Shown here piece after piece: positions 11,691 to 23,805 of a DNA stretch of 64,000 bases; positions within the stretch are counted from its first letter, which is position 1; each line of letters opens with the position of its first letter. The DNA comes from Macrotrachela quadricornifera (Eukaryota; Rotifera; Eurotatoria; Philodinida; Philodinidae): positions 192,217 to 256,216 of the forward strand of contig JAJEKB010021013.1 of NCBI GenBank assembly GCA_022393335.1. The letters run 5' to 3'. Made by a program: the position numbers and the translations under genes. Under the pieces are notes generated by a model that saw nothing but the letters and a program-made list of their open reading frames with translations, ran no database searches and was not told the origin of the DNA.

Positions 11691-13208
11691 GAAAAATAGG
11701 TGTGTGATACGCTCTGCAACACCACTTTTCCTTCTACAGAGCTATCTTAAGGGATAATCCGCATTCAGGTAAAAGACCAAACCTGAAAAGCTACTGCGGT
11801 TCTTCTATTTTCTTTAGAATACCGATGTAAAGATTAAATAATCCGAAATAGGTCAGCTATTTCATTCTATCTCGGCAAATAAAAAGAGTATTAAACGTCC
11901 ATGTGTGATTTTAGATTGAAAAGGTGAAGAGGACGATGTGATAGGATGCATTACAGATAAAAAAATCAGATGTGATGCCAGATACGAACTTGTACGATTT
12001 TTGCATTCCGAACCCTATAATTACAAATCTATGGATTAATATAACATCTTGTCAGATCAGAGAAGACTCACATCGGAAGTGGTATATAGTTGTAGACTAT
12101 ATACATTCATCGTGACGATATATACATGCGGGTATCGTAGGAGAACAGAGGTCCGAGAACTCATGTGTTTCTAGTATGAATAAGGATAAATAACTAACCT
12201 TAAATCCACAGCAAAATACTCTCACCCATAATGGAAAAATGTCCATTTACGACGCTACCGACGTGAGTGTATTTGCAAAGATATAGATATAAAGATATAC
12301 TCAAAACACTATATACGTAAAAATATGTCCACAGGAATACAGATATAGTCACCAGGGTATACGTATAATGGTTTATTCATAAGCAAATAGGTCTAAGGAT
12401 TTAGGTATAAGGTATAGATATCTAGATATGTGAATCTAGGATATGTGGTAAACTGAAATTTGCGCTAAATTGGCTCTAAAGAGTAAGACGTAAAGTTGTG
12501 AATGTTAGTCTAAAGAGCAGAGGAATATAATGGAATGGCACAATAAGATCTTATATGGTGATACAAGACCATATCATTGGATCTTGCAAGAATCTTACAA
12601 TAGGAATTGCTATAGGTTTCCGGATACCACGATTTTTCATACGATTTTCGTCTGATAGCATCTGAACATATACAGTCGGAAACTAAGATCGTGTATGACC
12701 TTGTAAGATTCTGAGCCTGATCTTGTTATCGGATTGTTTGACCTGAAAATTGTTTCTTTTCTATGCTAACGTATGGGTACACATGCTGTCACCTGATACA
12801 CGTACATAATGTAATATCTGATATGACTATATTAGCTAAATTGTGAAACCGAAAAATAACAAGGCTTATGTGCACATCTCTCGGGTAACTATTGTAAGTC
12901 CTTTTAGTCGATACCAGAGATGAGCACAGGACAACTTTTCTTGTCCTGTTCTCGCGGGCAGTAGGACAGTACTGCCTTGACATTACCTCTGATCGATACC
13001 GATGAAGAAAACACTTAACCTGAATATGAACACACCTCTTTGAAACATGATAAACGATTTTTAACCCTTTCCAGTGGGATATTCACAAAATGCTGTACCA
13101 CTAAGGAAAAATGTTACCGTTTGAACATACCTGACCAGAAAGAGTTAACTAACAACATTGTATGGTTACACACTTCAATTTACAACACGACGAGCTCCTA
13201 TTGGTAGT
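11691..13208. other. Intergenic, no gene seen
   Basis: AT-rich sequence between the divergent paralogues. About 12270-12450 is a loose 'atagatata' low-complexity tract. Small imperfect hairpins occur near 12575-12740 and 12930-12980 (aggacaacttttcttgtcct). No coding region is supported. Confidence 0.4.
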
Positions 13209-13551
13209 CCCATGTAAAAAAATGTGAAAAATCAGATTTTTAACGACAAAATAACGATTATTGAATTCGAAATCAATTTTAATCGTGTTGGCGAGAAATT
13301 GCGGTTTTCTCGCGATTTAGTTAAGTAACAATAGGTTTTTATTGCATTTTCCGACTTCCCGCGTCGACAAATAGTAGGTATCATACCAAACCACTCCTGA
13401 GACACATGCTTTAGTTCTAGCGGTAATAGCACTCTTTGTTAACACATTCCATGTTTATTATGATTAAAATAGATTAAGAATAAAATAATCGATTTTTCAT
13501 CACAAAATAATCAGAAAAAAATCTGAATTTCCACGTGTTTTTTTACATGGA
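13209..13551. mobile_element. MITE-like inverted-repeat element
   Basis: The left end (ccatgtaaaaaaatgtg...aatcagattttt, from 13209) matches the reverse complement of the right end (ending at 13551, read as ccatgtaaaaaaacacgtgg...attcagattttt). The arms continue through a caaaataa / cgatta block, giving roughly 60-90 paired bases around a ~150-base loop. There is no ORF and no clear target duplication. Confidence 0.55.
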
Positions 13552-14287
13552 ATATGGATATTCTTCTATTTTATATATATATCGTATTAACTGAGAAAAA
13601 AACAACCAAACATACACAAAAAAATGCGTTAGGCTCATCGAACCATGACCGTGAGTGGAGGAGCAGAAGAAAGGTAAGAAATAACGACCTATATTTGACG
13701 CCTAAACGTTAATTATATTGCGAAGGCAATAAAAAAAAGTAAGCTGCGTGACGCTGTGTATTACAACACCCATTTTTGTCGTAACTAGTTGCGTATATTT
13801 TGTTTTACAGCAACTAAATTTATGCTTTCAAGTTTGTAATAAGTCTTCTCGATATATGATTCATTACTGAAGTCAGTTATGATTCTCGCTTTTACAACCT
13901 CCCTTGATTTAAACAGATAAGGTTGAAATACTGAAGGTACGATAAATGTATGTCTAAAAATTTTTTATTGAAACGAGACATCTTGCGAAAGGGATGACAA
14001 TACCAGCAACGGTATGAAGCGGTAAATTAGTCAAAACATAAATTGAGCTATATTTTTAATTCATTACAAATCTACCTCACCGTTTCTGCTTTTGATTTCG
14101 AGTAATCGATCTTGATAGAATTTATAACGAAAATATATGAATATGCTTGGAAATAGTAGGAAAAATGCGGAATTCTAATTCAACGTGTTTCATGTTCATT
14201 ATTTAAATAAAAAATACTCGTTAGAATTCTTTATCACGGAAATTAAAAGTTATCCCAGTTTACTTTTATCGTATCTAATCTGAAAAC
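13552..14287. other. Intergenic, no gene seen
   Basis: AT-rich, with no coding signature, RNA gene or clear repeat recognised. Confidence 0.4.
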
Positions 14288-14856
14288 TTACGAGGGAGAT
14301 ACTAGAAGGGTTCCATCGCTTTAGAGCTCATACTTTGCTCATAAGTAGACCTCAATATGATTAGTGAAAACCTAAAATGATTCGTGCCCATGAGTCTTTG
14401 GGGTTGCGTGATGACCGTTTTACTAAATTTCCTAGTAATTTTTAAGTATTTATCAAACAGTCAAATAAAAATGTTTCGACCTGAAATTATGGCCATATAT
14501 AGGTCTAATAGCTCTTAGAATATCCCTGAAAGTTTCAACCAAAACCAATGTTTCTTTGCCGAGATATTGAGTTCTCAAAAAATAGTCGCTTGTCCCAGAC
14601 ATGTCACGAAAATCCTGCTTACTTCAAAGCTCAATATCTCGACAAAGGAACATTGATTTTGGTTGAAATTTTCAGGATATTCTAAGGACTATTAGACCTG
14701 TATATGGCCATAATTTCAGGTCGAAACATTATTATATGACTGTTTGAGAAATACTTAAAAATCACTAGGAAATTACTAATCATATTGAGGTCTACTTATG
14801 GACAAAGCATGAGCTTTAAATCGATGGAATACTTCGAGTATCTTTCTCGTTAGTGC
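14288..14856. repeat. Foldback element with ~260-base imperfect arms
   Basis: The left arm runs from cgagggagatactaga through ttccatcg, gctcatactttg, agtagacctcaatatgatta and gacctgaaattatggccatata to caaaaccaatgtttctttg. The right arm is its reverse complement, ending at tatctttctcgttagt. The arms meet near 14590-14620, so nearly the whole element can form one long hairpin. It sits just upstream of the duplicated promoter of the plus-strand Cys-rich gene. Confidence 0.75.
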
Positions 14857-14914
14857 TCCCTTTAGTCAGTTACCCCTCATCCTCACCTTCACCCTCAATT
14901 TTGACGAGGTTCCG

Positions 14915-15035
14915 AACTCGGATAAAATACCAAACCCTGAAAGATACTACGAATGTTCTGTTTCTCTTTTTGAGTAGGCATACTTAACATGATCATGTCT
15001 TCTTCTTCGTCCACATTTAGATTTAGAGAGCATAA
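14915..15035 (+). promoter_or_regulatory. 5' leader/promoter region duplicated upstream of both paralogues (copy 2)
   Basis: Homologous, in inverted orientation, to 11539-11690. The tract tcttcttcttcgtccacatttag ends in AG at 15019-15020, followed by a 15-base leader and the ATG at 15036. Conservation of the tract, AG and leader length in both copies supports a functional 3' splice site, either cis in the 5' UTR or for a spliced leader. Confidence 0.5.
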
Positions 15036-15680
15036 ATGGAATTATCAGTCACGTCCTTGGTGATGTACATTGCACTGTTGTGCATATTGTTACCTGGAAC
15101 AAGCGCCATATCTTGTTCGCCAGGATCATATTATCCTGGGGGTAACAGTTGTGTGTCGTGTTCTGTCGGATGTTATTGTCCTGCAACTTCCGCCGTCACT
15201 AAAGCGTATTGTCCATCAGGAACAAGTATGCCACGCGAGGGTGCTGCCTCGATTAATGATTGTATGGATTGCCCTGTCGGCACGTTTGCGGCGGGATCTG
15301 GGTCCACAACATGCCTCGACTGTCCGTCTGGAACTTATTGTCCTACAACCAGATCCAGCAGTTGTATATCATGTCCTGCAGGAACATATCAACCGCTTTT
15401 TGGTGCCGTTTCGGCTGATTCGTGTTTGAAATGCCCCTCTGGTACGTTAGTTGCATACAAAGGAGCATCGCGGTGCTTTTGGTGCCCCAATGGCTATTCA
15501 TGTCCCAATCCCGCCGGCCCCCCAATACCTTTGTCAACTACAGCTTCATCAATTGGCAATTCAACAAATATGACGAGTACGACTACACCGACTGGCGATC
15601 GAACAAACACGACGAATACACCTTCACCGACTGGCAATCGAACAAACACCACGAATAGACCTTCACCGACTAATAATTGA
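15036..15680 (+). CDS. Secreted Cys-rich protein with ephrin-receptor-like (GCC2/GCC3) repeats, copy 2
   Basis: Single-exon frame of 214 residues. The signal peptide (residues 1-25, GTSAISC) and the series of C-x-x-G-T/Y-Y-C-P repeats match copy 1 at 10930-11538. From about residue 170 the tail is a coding minisatellite: a 14-residue (42-base) unit of the type PTGNRTNTTNTPS repeats about three times, with an N-glycosylation sequon (NRT or NTT) in each unit. The present stop (TGA at 15678-15680) sits where an earlier unit has CGA, and repeat-like sequence continues for about 40 bases to a TAA, so the protein was probably once longer. Extracellular, function unknown. The start is supported by the conserved leader shared with copy 1. 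Confidence 0.8.
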   Translation: MELSVTSLVMYIALLCILLPGTSAISCSPGSYYPGGNSCVSCSVGCYCPATSAVTKAYCPSGTSMPREGAASINDCMDCPVGTFAAGSGSTTCLDCPSGTYCPTTRSSSCISCPAGTYQPLFGAVSADSCLKCPSGTLVAYKGASRCFWCPNGYSCPNPAGPPIPLSTTASSIGNSTNMTSTTTPTGDRTNTTNTPSPTGNRTNTTNRPSPTNN

Positions 15681-15808
15681 ACAAATACGGCGAGTACGAC
15701 CACACTGATGAATCGATAACAGTGATTATGTATTCCATTCGCACAAGACTGACTGTGAATTTTTCGTCCATAGACGGAAATAATTCCCTCGACTGAAAGG
15801 ATAAGGTC

Positions 15809-16990
15809 TTTTTTTTTGAATATGCGTATTTATTCGTGACGCTACGGAACACTTACAAATGGATGGGACAGAAAAAACAGATAAAACGGAGGGATGGGAA
15901 GGAAAAGGAAAAGGAAAACGGGGAAGGGTACACTAATACGATACTAATAACCATTTTATCTAAATGATAATATGAAAAAAATATGATAATGAACGACTAA
16001 GAAAACTGTAAGTTCATCTTACAAACATTCTAGAAGTAAAAACGTAGGGGGGGACCTAAAAGCAAAATCAAGTTGGGTCAGGAGAGGAGAGGATTCTAAG
16101 ATGATTGCTGGGATCATCAGCTTTCTATTTCTTTCGTAGCTGATTTACTTATCTTCGATATAGTCTAACCATGTGTCTAGTAGGGACTTATGTTTCTTTA
16201 ATTGATTCTGCACTCTTTTCAGCCGAAAGAAATGTTCTAGTCCATTTTTTTTTCAAATTGTACCAATAAGAGATATCGTCGAAAAAGGGGGAGGTGATGA
16301 GATCAAATCTATATGGTTTCTTCAATCTTTTCCTGATGTATTGATTAACATAATGGTGTAAATCTCTTTGATTCGTGAAGTTGTAGAACTGGTCTGCTGC
16401 TATCCATGGATATCGATGAATAAATCTCAGGGTTACTCGATATTTTTGTCGAAGCATTTCCTGTTGTGAATGAGGAAGAAAGGAAAAGAGATAAAAGAGC
16501 CACCGAAAGAAGGGAAAGGAATAGGCAAAGAAACATTGTCTAAGCACACTTGTAGCTCTTACTTTATTTTGTTTCAATCATTTTAGTTTAGTGTACAATT
16601 TTTGGATTTTCTCTAAGCAGTTTGACACTGATTTGCGCATAGATAACTTGCTTGTTCAGACGTAGCCGAGGTACTTAAACTCGTTTACACATTCGAACGG
16701 GATATTTTTCATTTTTAATGTTGGAGGACGTAGCGTAATCTGAGTATGGGAAACTTGGAACCGACTTTGAGATATGAATCGATTGTTTCTATTTCTTAGC
16801 ACATGTAAATAATTTAGCGCACATTTTTGCACCTTCTTTTTTCCAAAAACTGAAGCATTGACTCCAGTTTCTTTTCTATTGGTGCTTCCATGAGGAAGCC
16901 CTATCGATATGGGAAATTCCTTGGTGATGTTATCATCAAAGATAGTAAACGCTTTCTCATACATAACCATGTTGTGACACCAGGTTTATT
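15809..16990 (-). mobile_element. 5'-truncated non-LTR retrotransposon with poly(A) tail
   Basis: Read on the minus strand, a reverse-transcriptase C-terminal region (about 16970-16656, motif ECVNEFKYLGYV) runs in one frame into the post-RT segment (16577-16188, motifs LRQKYRVTLRF and YIRKRLKK), interrupted by two in-frame TGA codons between 16656 and 16577. A 3' untranslated region follows, with AATAAA at 15834-15829 and a run of nine A residues (T15809-T15817 on the plus strand). Truncation at the 5' end plus poly(A) is typical of target-primed reverse transcription. It inserted just beyond the Cys-rich gene. Decayed and inactive. Confidence 0.75.
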
Positions 16991-18132
16991 AATTCATTTT
17001 GAAGAGAAAAAGAAAGCTCCTGACACAATTGTCTTCTGCTTTAAATAACAGTGAAATCATAAATCTTGAGAGGATGAGGGTGAGTAAAGCATACGACGAT
17101 CCAGATTTCGAGCTTGAGGGTGAGTATAATAATTTAACTACCACAATCTGGATTTCGATCCCTATCAAAGAGATCGGTTCTCAGGTGGTATAAGATATCT
17201 GCATATAGAAACCAACTGAAATTAAATTGAGAGATTTACAAAATATTTATCTCCAACATCTATTTGAATTCAATTTCAATTGAAGCAGATGGTAGAAGTT
17301 CAAACAGGTTAGTTTAGCTGAATGGATAAAAGTATGAGAGAATAACTCTAAGAAAAAATTAAACATTTGTTTGAAAAAAAATTTATATAAATCATTGCTT
17401 GTTTAATGAATACTGCGAGAAAAGTAAACAAAAGTATGGCATAACCGTTAGATGGTTTTTTGGAAGATTTGCTATTGCGCTTAGAGTGAATCTGTATTAT
17501 TTAGAATTGATTGATGGCCGTGTAAGTCTTATTCAGTTGAATTGTAGAATTAAAAATTTGTTCATTTAAATTTTGGTTTTCACTGTTATCACTGTAATAA
17601 AAATATAAATTTATCATAATTTCTAAATGTATGATACCTCACAGTAAAATCATGTTAATTTGTATGTGCACAATAAGCTAGAAAGAATTGATATTTGTTA
17701 TTACTTTTTGTATTGCTTGAGTCGAAATGAAGAAGAAAAATGACAAACGGTCGGTATTTATACGGTCAAGAGAGAAAATGGATTTTTACCTGTGTAAGGC
17801 ATTTCTATGCATTGGGAAAAATGTATATGAATAGCGAATATCAAACTGCATAGCATTGTTTTTCTTATACAGAGTTGGAAAAAATATTTTGTCAGGAGGG
17901 TACCGCTACTATTTCCAATAGGACATATAATGAATTTTATACCAAAAGAAAGCCCGTGAAAAGTGAGGTTTACTGATAGTAAAAAATAAGGGTTATGGAA
18001 ATTTTCGTATATCAAAATGCCCAAATTTAGAAAGATTCACCGATGATAGATTTGAGAAATGTCACTTATGAGATAAAAATCGAACTAAATTTCATACAAA
18101 ATTTTTTATTCTTCATTGCCGAATTGATACAA
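16991..18132. other. Intergenic, no gene seen
   Basis: AT-rich. Open frames at 16999-17193 (+) and 17758-18024 (-) show no recognisable domain and were not called. The boundary with the upstream retrotransposon fragment is not sharp. Confidence 0.35.
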
Positions 18133-19181
18133 TCAATAATCAGTATGACGACCGTTAGCATTCTTTACTGTACGTAATCGAGATGGGTACGAACATAGAA
18201 GAGTTTCGAATAGATCAGTGTCGGTTTCTATGTTTGTCAAAACATTTGAAAGATGCAGCTTGAGTGTTTCTTCAAGGTAGCGAGAACCTCTTGTTTCTGA
18301 TAACACTTTTTTTCTCAACTTCATCTTTGATAATTGTTGCAATATATTCTGCCACATTGAGATCAGGTGAATTTCCAGACCAAATATCATTACCACAAAA
18401 TTTGATATTATTGTCTTGAAGCAAATGTTGGGCAGGATATTTTTCTCCATTTTTTAAGAATGGAGAGACGTATTCAGTCAAAATTATATCACAAAAATAT
18501 TGGCCAGTCCAGGATTTACCTTTGTCTTGAATCACTCAATGTAACCTTTTAGCCGTGAATATCACAAAAATTCTAATGCATAGCTGGTTTTTAACCATTT
18601 CACGATAACGTTCATCTTCTTCGATATCATCGACGCTTTTTGCTCAAACTCTATCATTCTGATAATTTGGTCGACGAACAACCCACACGTAAAATTCATC
18701 CAATGGTGCCAGATGAAGAAAATCCTCTTCAGTCCAATCTTTTAACCAATCGCACAGCCATAATCGATCTGATATATGAGTTTCAGATTTTTTGCGGTTC
18801 TGGAATAACATGAAATGGTTTTAATCGTTTTCTATGACGATAATTATTAATTGTTCTTCGAGTGACATATTCCTTCTGCTTTTCTGCGATCTTTTTCGCC
18901 ACAACGGAACAACTTTTTCCTTGTCGATCACTCACCACACGAATGATGTCTTGATTTGCTTGTGATAGTTTAAGCTTACGACCAGCGTTTAAATAATCAG
19001 CAAAATATTGATCATATGACTTTTACCACCAGTCTGTGATAAATCGAATCGAACGATGAACTTTATCGGCAATCCAATTTTGATCGATAAATATTGCGTC
19101 AGCATCTCGAGCTTCACGAAAAGCGATACATCTAATTCTGTCAATAACTCTCTGCTCTTCGTTATCATAAGTGCCAGCCAT
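18133..19181 (-). pseudogene. Degenerate Tc1/mariner-type transposase
   Basis: Minus-strand reading from an ATG at 19181 gives an N-terminal helix-turn-helix-like part, then LDEFYVWVV (first catalytic Asp region), QDKGKSWTGQYF, QDNNIKF (second Asp) and NSPDLNVAEYI (third acidic residue), ending NGRHTDY at 18133. Several stops and frameshifts separate the blocks; for example, the DDE part is in the 18272-18535 frame and the C-terminus in the 18133-18450 frame. The spacing between the second and third catalytic residues is too short, so about 15 residues are deleted. No flanking inverted repeats were found. A dead relic. Confidence 0.75.
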
Positions 19182-19355
19182 TTTACAATAACAAAATAGA
19201 ATTAGTTCACGGCAACGATAGGTTTTCGTTTATGAACGATGTCAACCAAAAAATGACCTTCGTTAAATAAGCTATTCGAGCTATTTTTATATAACTTTAA
19301 GGGAGACGAAAGACAAAAAATCCTTTTTATTCAATAAGACCACGTGGAACAGAGG

Positions 19356-22300
19356 CAGTGCTGCCACCTTTTGAAGTCCAAAAAGCAGAAAAAAAATTTA
19401 AAAAAAGTAGAAAATGACAGAAATTTCACCATCAAAAAGCAGAAAAAAAGCAGAAAGGATGTTTCTTACGTAAATCTATTATAAAGCTTAGATTCAATAT
19501 AATAATTAAAAATTGTACATCAAATTTCAATCTTTATTAAACAGGATCAATCAATTAAACAAATAAGTAGAAATATTCAATTCCATTACACAATATCAAA
19601 TAAAGCAAATACATAGACTTATTACATACATTTTCTTTTGAACGCATATTTTTCATCTGATTTAATAGCTTTTAACAAGTCTTGATTAGATAAAACATGT
19701 TTGTACATTTCAGTGCATGATAATGATGAATTTAATCGAATTTTCAATTCACCTGATATCAGTTCAGTCGTCATACAATTCTTTCTATCATTATTTAAAT
19801 GTTTTAATTGTGAAAATGCTGACTCGATATAAGCATTACTGCATGGTAAAGAATACAAAAAACATACGAGTTTCTTGAAACTTGGAGATTGAGTAAGACA
19901 AAACATATACATCTAGAACTGATCAGATCTCACAATCCTGTTATCTAAGTGATCATCACCATCATCATCATCATCATCGTCTTTTAATTCATTGTATTCA
20001 TTTGTCACTACTATATGACCCTGTTTACTAATAAACGTTTGAACTTGATCAAAAACTGAGATATGTTGTTGTAAGATTACTTTTAATGTTGATTTTATAT
20101 TTGTAAATTCATCAAATAAACAGTCTTCGTTCAAACCTTTAATTTTTAATAAGTCAACACATTGAATAACTTGGTTCCATGTTAATGATTCAATATTTTG
20201 AAAACTAAAATAACTAATTGTTTGATAAAATGTAATATTTTGATTAAAGTAAGAATCAATGTAACGAATAATTGCATGTAAAAATTCAATAAATGATGTT
20301 TCTAATGTTTTTTGTATATCAGATGGTAAACGTGCTAATCTATATCGACAAGCTGCTCCAAAGAAATCTGAATCAATACGTTGTTGTAATTTACTTTTAA
20401 TCGACGCGATGATTCTATATAAATCAACTAATATTGTATAAGAGTGTTGTAGTTCAAGATTTTTCTTGTGAATTTCAAACAATATATGTTGTAAAAAACT
20501 TAATACACAAGGAACTTCATCATGCTCAAAGAATTGTTTTATTTCTAATGGACAAGATTCTTGTTCAATAAAATATTTTTTAACAGGTACATAAACTTCA
20601 ACTAAACGTTCTATAGATAAGTATAAACTTAACCACCTAAGCTTGATATGTTTCAGAATCACCTACAATAAAATAAAATATTATAAACTAGTTCAATATG
20701 TGACCAAGAATGGCTAGTAAAAATTATTCTTACTTTACAATCTTGCTCATAAAACTCATATTATTGTTTGAGTTCACTAATACGTTTGGGTGAATGTGAG
20801 AAATGTGAGTAAATAGAAAGTAATAGTTTCTCAATATTAATTGGTAATAAAGGATAAGAATGTTTAACAGAGTTGTGTAATATGTGACTAAAGCAGTTTC
20901 CTAGAAATATAAAGCAAAAAAAGAATTTGACGCTCTTTAAAACATCAGGTAATTATCTTTTCAATAATAAACGTAGTGTATGCAAAACATTTGGAACTGT
21001 TTCTTCTTGAAGAGTTTAAAAATTCATTATTACATTCATCTAGATGCTCATGATTAATCATTAAAATTTTTTCAAAAAAATAGAAGACGAAAACTAACAA
21101 AGATATAACTTTCTCAATTAACTAAGACTTTTATACCGTTAAGAATATCAGGTGATTCTTCTTTGAATAGCGAATACACTGAATGATTTTCACCAACATT
21201 TACATTCGTGTTATCAGATCCTAATGCTGTTAATCCATTTAAATCTAAATCATTTTCCATAATTAACTGACGTGCATTTACAAATATTCCATTTGCTGAT
21301 TCATCAGCATCATCAATCAAATCCACAATTCCTAAAAAGGTAAGAGATGAACAAGATGTAACAAAGAAACTAAACATACCTTTTTTAACACCTGATAATG
21401 ATAAATATTGTACACAAAAAGGAAATACTTTCGTGTTTTCTTTATTACTAGCGTCATAGTGCAAAGAATAATAAAATGACTGTTTTAAATCATCAAATAA
21501 ACGTCGAGTAAAGTATGGAGCTCGAACATTTAATACAATTGATGTTGATTTTGTTCGACCACATGATAAATGATTAGCTATAATTGATGAAGAAAATATT
21601 GTCTTGCAAATATTTATTAAACATTGTTGTGTCACATATGAATGTCTATGTTTAACACCGTCAAAAACAAGAACTGCTTCAGCAGCACAAATTTCATTTT
21701 TTTCTTTTGAAGGTTTAATTGTATCAGTTATTAATTGTTGATTCACATTATACGTTTTCATATTCTTCTGATGTTTCTGGGTTTTTATATGATTATCTAT
21801 ATCAGCTTTTCCACGATAATGTATTGAAAATTGTTGATTACAAGCTAGACACATTGCTTGAGATGAATCAAACTTATATTCTTTTAAAAATACTTGATAT
21901 TCACCAATTTTCAACCATTCTCTATTAAACATACCCTTTTTCAATCTCTTTTTTTTGTGTTCAACTCCTACTGATGCTGATAATTCTTCAATTGCTAAAA
22001 CTTCAGATGTATCTTCTTCAGTATTACCATCATCATCATTCATTCTTGCTGTATTTATACTATAAATATTCACACTATTCAATTTAGTTATTCATATTCG
22101 TTCAATAAACTCACGAAAGAATGTATGTGTTGATTTGTACGAATCAGATAAATAATGGAAATTATGACGAAAGAGAAACAGGTAAAGAAAGAAGCGATTA
22201 AATTATCAAGAGTTTTTTTTTCATTTTACAATAGTTTTAAGCCTACATGATATGAACTTTAAATTTTGTTCGTGTTTGAGGAGCTACTCCTCTTCGAGAC

Positions 22301-23102
22301 ATTTGATCTAGCAGAAAAGGCTTCTCTTATGGGTGTCTTCGCTGCCTATTTGTCTTGAAGATTACAAGTATAGTCGGCTGTGGAACTACGATAAGAAACC
22401 TTCCAAGCTTCGATAATGATAACTAGTTTTAAGTTATTAATATTTTTATACTTAAGTGTATTGGAACAAGTAAATTTGAAAGTTATAAATGGTCCGGTCA
22501 TAAATATATTTCTTCAAGCGCTATATTGCTTCATTAATTTTCATAAAAAACAATGTTTTTTTCAATTCTTCCAAATATGACACATGGTTTCAAAGGTTTA
22601 ATCTAGTGGTTTTTAGCCGAACATACTTGTAGTTTTCGAGACAAATATGCGGCGGAAATATCTCATGAAAAAAACGTTTTTTGCTCGACCAAGCGTCATT
22701 CAAAGAGCGATGAGTGTTCAAATATGTACTAAATTAATTTAGGACCGATTTTGTGTGTAAATAAATATTGTACAATAAAAAAGATTCGTTGATACTTTGA
22801 TCACTTCCCTTTTTACTGCTTCCTATTCATCTGAAAAATATTTCAGTTTGATCTGGACGAAATTAAAATTTTAGTTTCGACCACAACATATATATTGGAT
22901 ACTTTTAGCCACTAGAAAACACGAGTTATAATTGAAATTGACCTAGTGTAAGATAGTAACATGAGTGATTATTAACAAAAAATTTGTTCTTAGAATTCGA
23001 AAAATGATTATTTAGATGAGAATTATTGATTAAAAATATAAATGACCTAATATTTAAAAAAAGCAGAAAAATCTTTAAAAAGCAGACAAGGTGGCAGCAT
23101 TG
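19356..23102 (-). mobile_element. hAT-superfamily DNA transposon with terminal inverted repeats
   Basis: The left end cagtgctgccacctt (19356-19370) matches the reverse complement of 23088-23102 (caatgctgccacctt) with one mismatch. The CAGTG-type start is characteristic of hAT elements. Just inside both ends, 'aaaaagcagaaaaa' motifs are repeated. The flanking 8 bases (aacagagg and cgtacgat) do not form a target duplication, implying age, rearrangement or end erosion. The element encodes a broken transposase at 19622-22082. The stretch 22083-23030 appears non-coding. Confidence 0.8.
19622..22082 (-). pseudogene. hAT transposase with BED-like zinc finger, inactivated
   Basis: The first part (22082-21114) carries an acidic N-terminus and a zinc finger with the pattern C-x2-C...H-x5-H (CLACNQQFSIHYRGKAD then HIKTQKH). 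A segment read at about 20900-20716 contains GNCFSHILHNSVKH, a typical hAT core motif, with an in-frame TAA at 20763-20761 and an apparent phase-0 intron (gtaaga...ttgtag) before the next frame at 20662. The C-terminal part (20662-19913, then 19912-19622) ends with the hAT dimerisation motif LPCSNAYIESAFSQLKHLNND. The two last frames are the same frame split by one TAG at 19913-19915. Asp-rich low complexity occurs near its end. At least two stop codons make it non-functional. Confidence 0.8.
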
Positions 23103-23805
23103 CGTACGATCCTCTATTATCACAATACTAATTGGATTCAGTAGCTTCTAATTGAATACCATTTCGAGATCCTGAATTCCTGTCATTTACCTTCAATACA
23201 GCGAAGATAATCTCTGCTCAATTACACGAGTCATGTGAATTATTTAGAACAGCATCAGTTATAATGGTAGATATTTGCATTGCTTCATGATGAATAGGTA
23301 ATTGTGATATAGGAGATTGATCAAATCGAGTATTACAATAATTAGCCAGTGACACATGAAAACTAAATTTTCAATTGAATATTAATGCTCACCGTCATGA
23401 ATGTGTGATCCAAATCGATGAAACAATATGTTATTGATTGACTTGAATTACGCTATCAGTGATGCAAGGATCTCTTGTTCCATGGTGTTTAAGAGAGAGC
23501 AATTGATCAAGAAAAGAAATGGTGTTCACTATTACCGATACACACAATACTTTTGTTGAGGAAACAACTCGTATTTGTATACACACACAGGGAGAGAGAA
23601 AGAGAGAATAAGCGAATTTGAGTGCGTTTTTTCTTTTTTCACAATAACAATCTATCACGTAATCGAACAATACAAGTATATATGCAAAAGAAAGAAGAAT
23701 ATGCATAGTGACGAAAAAGAAAAAAAATCGGACACACATACATAAGGAACGAAAAGAAAAATATGTCTGTTAGAGTTCTCTTTAACAGCAATACTAATAA
23801 ATTTG
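23103..23805. other. Intergenic, 3' flank of the NRPS gene
   Basis: No gene supported. The minus-strand open frame 23431-23739 is hydrophobic and low complexity, without a recognisable domain. A CT/GA-rich tract lies near 23581-23610. Confidence 0.35.
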
